This document shows positions 1-8,972 of a stretch of DNA of 64,000 nucleotides, in pieces (within the stretch, counting starts at the first letter, position 1; each line of letters starts with the position of its first letter). Under the pieces are notes generated by a model, which saw nothing but the letters and a program-made list of their open reading frames with translations, made no database searches and had not been told where the DNA came from. The position numbers and the translations under genes are program-made. Origin of the DNA: Globisporangium splendens (taxonomy: Eukaryota; Oomycota; Peronosporomycetes; Pythiales; Pythiaceae); assembly GCA_006386115.1 (NCBI GenBank), contig VFIW01000046.1, forward strand, positions 1 to 64,000, read 5' to 3'.

Positions 1-235
1 ACAAGGTGGTGTGTGACACCCAAAAGGAGCCCACTTGCCTGTAACTCGGCAGCTTAGACCATTACATTCAGCCACCCTGAAAGTTCCATCACGGACTAGT
101 TACTGTTCCTTCGAAGAGGCCACCCGCTTCACTTTCCAATGACAGAAGCGATAAAGCGACCAAGTGAAGCGGCGCACAGAACGGCCCAGCAAAGCGGCAG
201 CGGACGAACTTCCGGCATGTACGACATCTCGCTAT

Positions 236-846
236 TGTAAGAGGCTATCCGAGGACAGCCCCAAACACGGCACCGCACGCTTGCGCTTGAAGAGGAAGAC
301 TTTGAGCGGGAAACTTGGCCAAAAAATGCAACTGAAATGGAAAATGGCTTATGGGTCATGACACTTAATGCTAAAAAACCACTAGGGGCCTCCTAGAGGT
401 TGTTTAACTAAAACCTAAACAATGCACATAAAACCATATGAATCGATATATAAAACCTTGGGTACCTAGGTGAACCCAGGGGATCTTAGAGAACATTGAA
501 CTGGACGTCCCGTGGGAAAAATTCCCGCAAAGTGATTGGCTACAGCCCCCACTTTAGGTGGCAGAGACAACGTCGGTTCAACCAGTGCAGTTTAACAAGT
601 AGGAAAACATCACTCACGTGTCTAGAGTATGTTGTGCCGTAATCACGCCGAAATCTCAATGATTGCGGAGAACCAACACTCAACTCAGACACAGATTGCT
701 CGACGTCAGACAGACCGTCACAACGTGATGTGGGGATCAATCTTATGGTTTCACCCAATATCTTCGCACCCACAATGCTTCCACAAGAGTGGGTGTGACA
801 CACACAAAGAGCCACCTTGCAGGTAATGGCAGCCATTAGCCCATGA
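236..846 (-). repeat. LTR copy b of the tandem array
   Basis: Reverse-oriented LTR running from TGTAAGAGG to a degraded end near GCCCATGAC. Numerous single-base gains and losses relative to the copy at 1793-2399. End points are good to a few bases. Confidence 0.65.
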
Positions 847-1019
847 CTCAGCCCTCCCTTAAAGTTCCATCACGGACTTACTTCTTGTCGGAGAGGCACC
901 CGCTCTCACTTTCCAAGTGACATGAAGCGATTCAAGCGACCAAGTGAAGCGCGAAGAAACGGGCACGAGCCAAAGGCGGCACGGGACACGCACTAACGGA
1001 ATGTACGACATCTCGCTCT

Positions 1020-1629
1020 TGTAAGAGGATATCCGAGACGCCTCAAAAACCCACGGGCACGCGCTTGCGCTTGAAGAGGAAGGACGACTTGAGGGGAAAC
1101 TTGGGCAAAAATGCAAAAACTGAATTGACAGGAGCTTATGGTTCCGGAAATACATGTAAAACCCCACTAGGTTCCTAGAGGTTTTATAACTTAAACTAAA
1201 CTGCACCATAAAACCTATGAACTGATATATAAAACCTTGGGTACATGACGGGTGAACCAGGGGATCTTGAGGAAACTTGAAACTGAAGTCCCGTGGAAAA
1301 TTCACTGCAAAGTGATTGGCTACAAGCACACTTTAGGTGCCAGAGGACCACGTCGTCTCATCACCACGTGAGGTTCCCAAGTAGGAACCATTCACTCACG
1401 TGTCTAGAGACGATTGTGCGTAATCACGCCCGAATCTCAATGATTGCGGCGCCCCAACACTCAACTCAACCCAGAGTGCTCTGACGTCAGACGATGAGTC
1501 ACCAAGTGCCATGTGGGGAATCACTCTTATGTGTTTCCCTTCCAATATCTTCGCACAACATGCATTCCACAAGGTGGTGGGTGAAACACACAAAGAGCCA
1601 CCTGCATGTAATGGCAAGCTAGCCATACA
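1020..1629 (-). repeat. LTR copy c of the tandem array
   Basis: Reverse-oriented LTR beginning TGTAAGAGG and ending at a degraded CCATACA. It carries the same ordered blocks as the next copy, including TATATAAAACC (antisense of the LTR TATA-like region) and the block that pairs with the conserved CACTTTAGGTG segment. Confidence 0.7.
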
Positions 1630-1700
1630 TCAACTCCTTAAATTCCATCACGGACTTACGCTTTTCGGAAGAGGCACCCGCTCTCACTTTCCAATTGACC

Positions 1701-1856
1701 ATGAAGCGATCAAGCGACCAAGTGAAGCGCGAAGAACGGCCCGAGCCAAAGCGGCAGCGGACGACTCCCGGCATGTACGACATCTCCGCTATTGTAAGAG
1801 GCTATCCGAGACAGCCTCAAACACGGCACGCACGCTTGCGCTTGAAGAGGAAGACT
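1701..1856 (+). pseudogene. Remnant of the Gypsy antisense ORF (N-terminal part) in the LTR array
   Basis: A 51-codon frame starts at ATG 1701 in the internal remnant. Its first 31 codons align with residues 34-65 of the antisense ORF at 9297-10457: both begin MKR-x-SDQV, then EERP, KRQ and DIS-x-I. It then runs into the LTR and stops. Degraded versions occur in the other units near 135 and 922. It shows that the antisense frame existed in the ancestor of both subfamilies. It is not expected to be functional. Confidence 0.55.
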
Positions 1857-2399
1857 TGAGGGTAACTTGGCAAAAATGCAACTGAATTGAAATGAGCTTA
1901 TGGTTCCTGACACTACATGTAAAACACCACTAGGGCTCCTAGAGGTTTTGTAACTAAAACCTAAACATGCACAATAAAACCTATGAATCTGATATATAAA
2001 ACCTTGGGTACACTGAGGTTGAACCCACGAGATATTCGAGAAGCTTGAACTTGAAGTCCCGTGGAAAATTCCCTGCAAAGTGATTGGCTACAGCCACACT
2101 TTAGGTGGCAGAGACACGTCGGTCTCATCACCAGTGCAGTTTCCCAAGTAGGAACCATCACTCACGTGTCTAGAGTACTGTTGTGCGTAATCACGCCGAA
2201 TATCAATGATTGCGAGCGACCAACACTCAACTCAGACACGGATTGCTCTGACGTCAGACGATGACGTCACAAGTGCATGTGGGGATCACTCTTATGTGTT
2301 TCACCCAATATCTTCGCACCCACAATGCACTTCCACAAGGTGGTGTGTGACACACACAAAGAGCCACCTTGCATGTAATGGCAGCCTGAGCCCATTACA
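1793..2399 (-). repeat. LTR copy d of the tandem array (best preserved)
   Basis: Reverse-oriented LTR from TGTAAGAGG to CCCATTACA, abutting Gypsy pol coding sequence at base 2400. It keeps two TGACGTCA-type sites (about 2250-2272), as in the LTRs of the complete element, though the surrounding sequence has diverged, so it is a related subfamily. Confidence 0.75.
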
Positions 2400-3433
2400 A
2401 TGGCCAGATGGCTTTCTTTCTTTGCAGAGTGCGAGTTTGGCGTCGAGTACAAACCCGGACGGTTCAACGTGGTCGCGGATGCGCTGTCACGTCGCCTAGA
2501 CTTTGAGTCGAATGCGAACGAATCAAAGGAGAGCCGTGTGATGGCAATCACACGAGAAAGTACGCCGACATCGTCGCTACTTGACGATATCAAAAGAGCG
2601 TATGCGACAGACAGCAACATCCGTCGACTTGTTGCCCACTTGTCAGATCCGTCTGATAAGTCGCTCAAGGCGTTGGACCCGGCTCAACGCGCTCGTCTAC
2701 ATCGCTACGAAATGCGCAACGATGTTCTCTACTGCCGTGTAGATGGCAGCGACGAGCTACGCGCTGTCGTTCCAAACGATAGTGACCTTCGCAATCGCGT
2801 ACTCTTTGAGTACCACGATGCGCCTTTCCACGGACATCCAGGACGCGAGAAAACGTATCTCGCGCTTTCCCGCGACTTCTATTGGCCCCACCAATACAAG
2901 TGGGTCCGCAAATACGTACGCGCATGCGAGGTCTGCCAGCGCATCAAGCCCGCACCGGTCACCAATGCACCGCTGCGATCTCTGCCAGTTCCAACGGACT
3001 GTTGGAAGTCAGTCTCGATGGACTTCATCTTCGGTCTTCCCGCTGACTCTAGCAAGAAGACTGGCATCCTCGTCATCGTGGATCGCTTCAGCAAGATGGT
3101 CCATCTCAGTGCTGTTCCTGCTAGCGTTACCGCAAAGCAGACGGCACAGATTTTCCTGGACTCCGTGTTTAGGTTACACGGAATGCCAACAGAAATCGTG
3201 TCAGACCGTGATCCACGATTCACAGCTGCCTTTTGGCAAGAGTTGTTCCGACTCTTGGGTACTCAACTCAGGATGTCGACGGCTGATCATCCGCAGACGG
3301 TCAGACCGAGCGTGTGAATCGCACGCTCGAGGATATCCTGCGCAGCTATGCGCATTCATTCACTCACTGGAGTGAATGTCTCCCTCTCGCAGAGTTTGCA
3401 ATCAACAACTCTGTGCATGCTTCAACCCGGCAG
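2400..3433 (+). pseudogene. Fragment of an older Gypsy pol: RNase H end plus integrase
   Basis: Coding sequence begins abruptly at the edge of the LTR array, inside the RNase H to integrase connection (YKPGRFNVVADALSRR). It continues through the integrase zinc-binding HHCC region (about 2800-2950) and catalytic core (SVSMDFIFGLP near 3015, then SDRDPRFTAAFW). Near 3296, four bases are missing before the motif DGQTERVNR, which throws the frame. The remaining core to 3433 lies in another frame, where the next LTR interrupts it. It is clearly similar to, but distinct from, the pol of the complete element (5670-8972). It lacks protease, RT and the integrase C-terminus, so it is a dead relic trapped between two LTR units of opposite orientation. 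Confidence 0.85.
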
Positions 3434-3569
3434 TGTAATGGGCTATACCTAGCCATTACATGAAGGTGGATCTGTTCCCAGATTTAGTGTGCCACACACC
3501 ACCTTCAGTGTGCATTGTGGAGAGACAAACAGCAAAGGGATTACAGTACGACAATCCCCACATGCACAT

Positions 3570-3592
3570 GTGACGTCATCCCATGACGTCAC
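3570..3592. promoter_or_regulatory. Paired CRE-like palindromes in the LTR
   Basis: Two TGACGTCA octamers in mirrored arrangement separated by five bases, so the whole 23-base site is itself almost a palindrome. TGACGTCA is the classical CREB/ATF bZIP site. Use by an oomycete bZIP factor is an inference. The pair recurs at 10571-10593. One octamer is changed at 57186-57208. Confidence 0.6.
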
Positions 3593-3632
3593 GAGCGCTC
3601 TCTGTGCTGATCAGCGCAGAATGTTGTTCACA

Positions 3633-3648
3633 TGTACTGATCAGTACA
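3633..3648. promoter_or_regulatory. Perfect 16-base GATC-centred palindrome in the LTR
   Basis: TGTACTGATCAGTACA is a perfect palindrome. A near-palindrome built on the same TGATCA core lies at 3601-3620, and a third related block (TGTACTAATCAAGTACT) at 3664-3680. Spacing is kept in the 3' LTR and the lone LTR. Confidence 0.5.
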
Positions 3649-3844
3649 GAGTGATGACATCCATGTACTAATCAAGTACTGAGTGATGGTTCCTACTTGG
3701 GAAACTGCACTGGTGATGAGACCGACGTGTGTCTGCCACCTAAAGTGAGTGGCTGTAGCCAATCACTTTGCAGGGAGTTTTCCACGGGACTTCAAGTTCA
3801 AGTTTATCGAAGATCTCGTGGGTTCAACCTCAGTGTACCCAAGG

Positions 3845-3854
3845 TTTTATATAT
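3845..3854 (+). promoter_or_regulatory. TATA-like tract of the 5' LTR
   Basis: TTTTATATAT lies about 410 bases into the LTR and is present in the other LTR copies. It is the best core-promoter candidate for element transcription. The start site is not visible from sequence alone. Confidence 0.4.
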
Positions 3855-4087
3855 CAGATTCATAGGTTTTATTGTGTATGTTTAGGCCTTAGTTATAAAA
3901 CCTGTAGGATCCCTTGGGGTTCATTTACAAGTAGCGACAGGAACCATAAGCATTTTAATTCAGTTGCAAATTTTCTCTCAAGCCCTCAAGTCGTCTTCTC
4001 TCCAGATTCTCTGTGAGAATTGCTTCCTCTGGCACAAGCGTGTGTGCCGTGTTTCGGGGACTGTTGTGAACAGCGCCCCATTACACC

Positions 4088-4103
4088 TGGTAGCACTTCG
4101 AGC
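4088..4103 (+). promoter_or_regulatory. Candidate primer binding site
   Basis: TGGTAGCACTTCGAGC begins two bases after the LTR end. It starts with TGG, as expected for pairing with a tRNA CCA end. The TGGTA start resembles initiator-methionine primers, but the tRNA was not identified. Confidence 0.55.
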
Positions 4104-4189
4104 GGTCCTTCCAGCGACCAAGCCAAGAAAGGTTTGACGACGCGGCTTTGAGCACTTCGCGCATTCCTGTCCAAGACCTACATCCGTCT

Positions 4190-5251
4190 ATGTCTGAGAA
4201 CATGGAAGGAGTAGATGTGCCACTCGGTCCAGCAGTACCGGAAACTGTCGAGTTGACGAATGAGTATTTTCCTCATTTGTCTTCTTATGAGTGGTCGGCG
4301 CTGGAGCGGATGCGAAACGTCATCGGGGAGGCTGCTGTAATCAGCCTACTACGATCGGCGTCTCCTGAAGACCAGAAGAACGCTGCGGTCAGTTTCATGC
4401 ACCACGAGATTATTGAATCTCGAAAGCAGGTCGCAACCCCTGTTTCGTCCTTCAGGACGGTGCCGCTGAAGCTGGACGTCTCTCCGTATCGTGGCGGAGA
4501 GAACGAACCTCTTTCGAGATGGTTCGTCGAGTTGGATGCAGCCATCACTGCAAGACAACTGCGAGACCCAATGCAGCAAGTGCTGTTCGCGATGTCCAAC
4601 CTTGCGGGTCGTGCAAAGAACTGGGCTTATGGGAAGCGTTTGTCGGATCCAAACTGCTTCTACAGCTACGAAGACTTCAAGGCAGAGCTCAAGGCAGCGT
4701 TTGAGCCACCGCAGAGTGAGTTCCGTGCGCGTGCCGAGTTCCTCAAGCTTCGTCAAGGCCGTTTCGACCTTCACTCGTATGCACAACGTGCTCGCTACTT
4801 GGTGTCGAGCATCGTGGACGAGCCGATTGACGTTTCGACGCAAGTCGTGACGTTCATGGCGGGTCTGAACGACGGTCCGATTCGGAACCAACTGTTCCGC
4901 GAGTATCCCAAGACGCTGGACGAAGCCATTGAACGTGCCATGCAAGAAGAGTTCAGCATGAAGCAAGCGAAGTTCCAAGGGTTTGCGTCGAGACCAATGC
5001 GGCAATCGAATGTTGCGCATGATGGTCCAGAACCGATGGATATCTCGTACATTTTCACACCTGGAAGTGAGCGTCCTTGCAACGATGGGAAGTGTTTCCG
5101 TTGCGGGAAGTCAGGTCACTTCGCTCGGAACTGCAAGGTGTCTTTGCCGGGTCGGCAAACGACACAGGGTGCTCGTTCGAACAACCGCGATCGTTCTTAC
5201 GGTCGTCGGTTCGAGCGGTCACCTGGGCCAAAAAACGGGAATGGACAGTAG
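4190..5251 (+). CDS. gag: Gypsy Gag polyprotein
   Basis: This 353-residue protein reads from the first ATG. Residues about 90-260 form the retrotransposon Gag capsid-like domain (LSRWFVELDAAI, then LAGRAKNWAYG and the YEDFKAELKAAFEPP block). A single zinc knuckle near residues 302-315 has the pattern C-x2-C-x4-H-x4-C (CFRCGKSGHFARNC), followed by a basic, arginine-rich tail. It would assemble virus-like particles and bind element RNA. The open frame extends 14 codons upstream, but only through a TTG. The frame ends at 5251, and the last 15 bases before its stop follow a slippery heptamer that would move ribosomes into the protease frame. Confidence 0.9.
   Translation: MSENMEGVDVPLGPAVPETVELTNEYFPHLSSYEWSALERMRNVIGEAAVISLLRSASPEDQKNAAVSFMHHEIIESRKQVATPVSSFRTVPLKLDVSPYRGGENEPLSRWFVELDAAITARQLRDPMQQVLFAMSNLAGRAKNWAYGKRLSDPNCFYSYEDFKAELKAAFEPPQSEFRARAEFLKLRQGRFDLHSYAQRARYLVSSIVDEPIDVSTQVVTFMAGLNDGPIRNQLFREYPKTLDEAIERAMQEEFSMKQAKFQGFASRPMRQSNVAHDGPEPMDISYIFTPGSERPCNDGKCFRCGKSGHFARNCKVSLPGRQTTQGARSNNRDRSYGRRFERSPGPKNGNGQ
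5230..5236 (+). promoter_or_regulatory. Candidate -1 ribosomal frameshift site between gag and pol
   Basis: The heptamer A AAA AAC is in the correct phase of the gag frame (codons CCA AAA AAC), 12 bases before the gag stop codon. A -1 slip moves reading exactly into the protease frame. GGGCC at 5257-5261 can pair with GGCCC at 5269-5273 around a 7-base loop. The spacer of 20 bases is longer than usual, so the stimulatory structure is uncertain. Confidence 0.65.
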
Positions 5252-5706
5252 GGGTGGGGCCTCCTACTGGCCCGGAAAAGAGGACTGTGGATGTTGTGGA
5301 AACACAGGACTCTGGCCCCAATGTGCATGATGCACATGCAGTTTCCACGAAGGAGAACAGTGTCAGTCAAACGTCAAGTTTGATCGTTCTCAAAGCTCAT
5401 GTAGACGGTATTGCAACGCCTCTACGTGCTTTGGTTGACACTGGTGCGTCGAACAACTTTGTTCGAAATGAAGTGATCGTCAGGCATGGTGTCTTCGTGC
5501 CTGGTGCGAATGAAGAGAAGACGATGATCGTCCGGTTGGCCAACGGGTCGGCTGTGAAGATGCCGAAGCGCGTGGTGCGCTTGGCGATGGAGTGTGAAGA
5601 TTTCCGAGGTGAAGACGAGTTCATTTTACTCGACCTCGATAACAAGTTCGACATCATCCTGGGCATGCTGTGGTTGAAGGTTACCAACCCGGCATTGACT
5701 GGATGA
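5237..5706 (+). CDS. Pol: retroviral-type aspartic protease
   Basis: In the -1 frame after the slippery site, a linker is followed by the protease domain. The catalytic motif is LVDTGASNNF (about 5430-5460), and the flap and C-terminal hallmark DIILGM lies near 5650-5670. The enzyme would cut Gag and Pol precursors. The frame was open from 5077, so it overlaps gag. It breaks just after the DIILGM hallmark: the following conserved block (QPGIDW) sits in the next frame, so a one-base loss near 5682 separates protease from reverse transcriptase. The break interrupts conserved protein sequence, so it looks like damage or a sequence error, not a programmed shift. Confidence 0.82.
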
Positions 5707-8700
5707 AGATGAAGATCTCTGTTGACAAGTCACGTGATGTTGACTTGTGCTGCACAACAACGGACGAAGTGGTGTGGGTTTACACATCTGTGGAAGAGAT
5801 CCCAGATGACCCTCGTGATATTGCGGTGTGCGATGGCCCCCCATGTTCACGAGCGGTACCCATCTTGAAGAAGACTACTGGAGGTGGAGCAGTCAGGCGC
5901 CAGAAAAAGACTGTCTCCTTTGCCATCGACCCTAAGAGTGAGGCGATGTGCGTGGAAGAAATGAATGGGAAAAGAGCCGAAGAGCCATCCCGAGACAAGA
6001 TGACCAAGAAGAAGAAGCAATTGTCGTCAATTGTTGCAAGCGCAACGTGTGCCCCTGATCAAGGTACAAGTCAAGACGACGAAGGAAGTGTCCAAGCAAG
6101 AGTCACTTCGAGTGAATACGTGAACGTATTGGTCTACAATGAAGATGGTGACGGCAACGTAATGCGTCACATTGAAGTCGAAAATCCTCCAAGCTCAGTC
6201 GAAGAGTTGATTTCCTTGCCATCGATGAGCAAGAAGACGCTGAAGCGTAGCCTAGCGAAAGGCGAAATTTCGCAGGTCTGCATGATCGTCGATGTTGACG
6301 ATGCAGAAGACATCAACACGGTATCAGCAACGGAGGCTGAAGTGTTCGATGAGAAGACACGGAAGGAGAGGTTCGAGGAGCAGTCGTGGGACGCCCTCAA
6401 GACGAACCCCGTGTATGAACTTGTCAAGGAATATGAGGACATATTCCCAGACAAGGTGCCGGACGAACTGCCATTCGATAGAGGCGTTCGTCATGAGATT
6501 GACATACTTCCTGGCACGAAGTATTGTATCACAAGACAGTGGCCGTCGCCAAGAGAACAAGTCGTTGCGATCGACGAGTTCTTTGCGCAACGTGCCAAGG
6601 CTGGGCATGTGCGAGAGAGCAAGTCTCCACATTGTAGCCCAACCTTCTGTGTGAAGAAGGCAACTGGTGGTTGGCGCATTGTTCACGCTTTCAACAAGCT
6701 GAACGACGCTACCATTCCAGCCCAAACTCCGGTTCCACGCAAGGACATGATCCTTGATGGAATGGTTGGCATTACTGTCTTCAGTGCTATCGATCTGAAA
6801 GATGGATTCTATCAGATTCGAATGCGCGAAGACGATGTTCCACTAACCGCAGTGAGTACCCCGAGTGGTATGCTGTGGGAATGGTTAGTGATGCCACAGG
6901 GACTGAAGAACGCTCCTGCGACTTTCAATAGGATGGTCACGAATCTACTTCGTCCATTGAGAGGGTTTGCACCGAGTTACTTTGACGATATTTTCGTTCA
7001 TAGTAAAACCACGGGTGAAAAGTCTGACGTTGATGTTCATCTTGATCATCTCCGTCAAGTCTTTCAGGTCATGCGAGAGAACAAGCTCTACGCTAACCTG
7101 AAGAAGTGCATATTCTTTGCACCAGAGATCCCCGTTCTCGGCTGCTTTGTGGGAAAGCATGGCGTTCGAGTCGATCCGGAGAAGGTCAAAGCTATTGACG
7201 ATTGGCCTGTGCCTCAGAATGTCAAACAGCTGAGACAATGGCTGGGTCTGGCCAATTACTTGCACAAGTACACGCGCAATTATGCAGCGTTGGTGCAACC
7301 CCTCACACAGCTCCTGAAGAAGGACATTGAGTGGGAGTGGTCCAGTGACCACCAAGCAGCGTTTGCCGAAGTCAAGAGGAGTTTGCGAGAAGCTCCCGTG
7401 CTGGCAATTGCAAACCACGACAAGCCTTTTCATGTGGTTTGCGATGCAAGCGATTATGCCATCGGTTGCGCCTTGATGCAACACGATGATGAGGGTCATG
7501 AGCGAGTTGTGTCGTATCAGTCACGACAACTCCGACCCGCAGAACGGAACTACCCAGTTCATGACAAAGAACTTCTTGCGATGAAGTATTCTTTGGTCAA
7601 GTTCCGTGTCTACCTGCTTGGCGAGGAGCGCTTTGCGATCTACACAGATCATGCGCCGCTGCGTACAGCGGTAAAGACTCCTCATTTGTCGCAAAGAATG
7701 GCGAGATGGTTCTCCTTCTTTGCAGAGTACAACTTTGTTGTACACTACAAGCCAGGCAAGACGAACATCTTAGCCGATGCGCTTTCAAGACGTCCGGATT
7801 ATGATCCGAAGACCAAGAGTGAAGACACGGACGGAGCGTGTCGACTCTGTGAAGATGTTCAAGCGATCGCGGTGCAAGCAACAACTGCGGTGCGAGAAGA
7901 GATCGTCGAAGGGTACAAGTCTGACGAAACATGTCAGGACTTGTTGAAGTATTTCAAGGACCCTTCGGACAAAGCACTGCAAGGTCTTCCGTCACGCACA
8001 AGATCGCGAGTTCACCGCTTCCGAGTACACAATGGGTTGTTGTACTATGCGGTTGAACAAGGGGATACAGCAAGGGTTGTTGTTCCCAACGACGAAGGTC
8101 TGCGTCATCGACTCTTGTATGAGTACCATGACAGTCCTTCGGGTGGCCATCTCGGACGCGAGAAAACGTTTCTCAGTCTTTCCCGGGATTACTACTGGCC
8201 ACACATGTACAAGTGGGTGCGCAAGTATGTGAGGACTTGCGAGATCTGCCAACGAGTGAAACCTTCTGGTTCCACTCAGGCACCACTTCGTTCATTGGCT
8301 GTCCCATCGGACAGTTGGAAGTCTGTGAGTATGGATTTCATATTTGGACTTCCTCGAGACAAACACGGACGCAATGGCATCCTTGTGTTTGTGGACCGAT
8401 TCAGCAAGATGGTCCATCTTGCGCCGGTTTCGGACAAGATCTCAGCCGAAATGACGGCCAAGGTCTTTGTAGACGTCGTATTCCGTCTACATGGCCTGCC
8501 CGTTGAGATCGTGTCTGACCGTGACACTCGGTTTACGTCCAAGTTTTGGCGTGCACTGTTTGGACTTCTGGACACCAAGTTGGCCATGTCAACAGCGGCA
8601 CATCCTGAAACGGACGGTCAAACAGAGCGAGTGAATCGTGTCCTTGAAGACGTGTTGCACAGCTACACAACGTCTTTCAAAGAGTGGAGTGAGTTTCTCC

Positions 8701-8972
8701 CTCTTGCCGAGTTTGCGTTGAACAACTCCACGCATGTCTCGACGGGTCACTCTCCATTTTATGTGAACTACGGCATTCATCCTCGAGTGCCTGCTTCCAT
8801 AATGGGTGAGGTCTCTACCTTAAGTGGGGGAGGGACTACGGCTAAAGGCAATAAGCCGAAGTCGTCGTATGACCTGAATGCTGTTGCCGAGTTAAAAGCC
8901 AACTTTGACTCGATGAAACCCCTCAACGACATACAAGTCGTGAGGAACAGCAAGTCGATGACTTTGTTGTGA
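5675..8972 (+). pseudogene. pol: Pol: reverse transcriptase, RNase H and integrase core
   Basis: About 1095 codons in one frame. After an acidic linker (to about 6400), the RT domain runs from the RxYPLSP-like entry region through SAIDLKDGFYQI, and the YFDDIFVHS motif carries the catalytic YxDD. The RNase H domain follows (VVCDASDYAIGCAL, then VHDKELLAM, then TDHAPL). The integrase has an HHCC zinc-binding module (HDSPSGGHLGREKT through CEICQRVKP) and a DDE core ([28 protein letters not shown] with the third acid). The frame enters near 5675 without an ATG and exits at a stop at 8972. The family motifs show the true continuation in the next frame from about 8940. Called a pseudogene because of these two one-base breaks. 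Confidence 0.85.

Larger units (their letters stand above)
1..2399 (-). mobile_element. Tandem array of minus-strand LTRs with deleted internal regions
   Basis: Read on the minus strand, this stretch repeats a unit of about 770-790 bases, each an LTR of about 610 bases plus an internal remnant of about 160-175 bases. LTR bodies lie at 1-56 (end only), 236-846, 1020-1629 and 1793-2399. They match the LTR at 3434-4085 in order and sense, for example the segment ending in CAGCCTGAGCCCATTACA. Remnants at about 57-235, 847-1019 and 1630-1792 match the 3' internal end of the complete element (10320-10434), including the purine tract beside the LTR. Neighbouring units share LTRs, so this is a concatemer of an internally deleted, non-autonomous derivative. 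Units nearer base 1 carry many one-base insertions and deletions relative to the last unit. Confidence 0.8.
3434..4085 (+). repeat. 5' LTR
   Basis: 652 bases from TGTAATGGG to CCATTACA, with 5-base inverted ends. It carries a palindrome cluster at 3570-3680 and a TATA-like tract at 3845. It matches 10435-11084 nearly end to end, and 57050-57665 closely. Confidence 0.95.
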
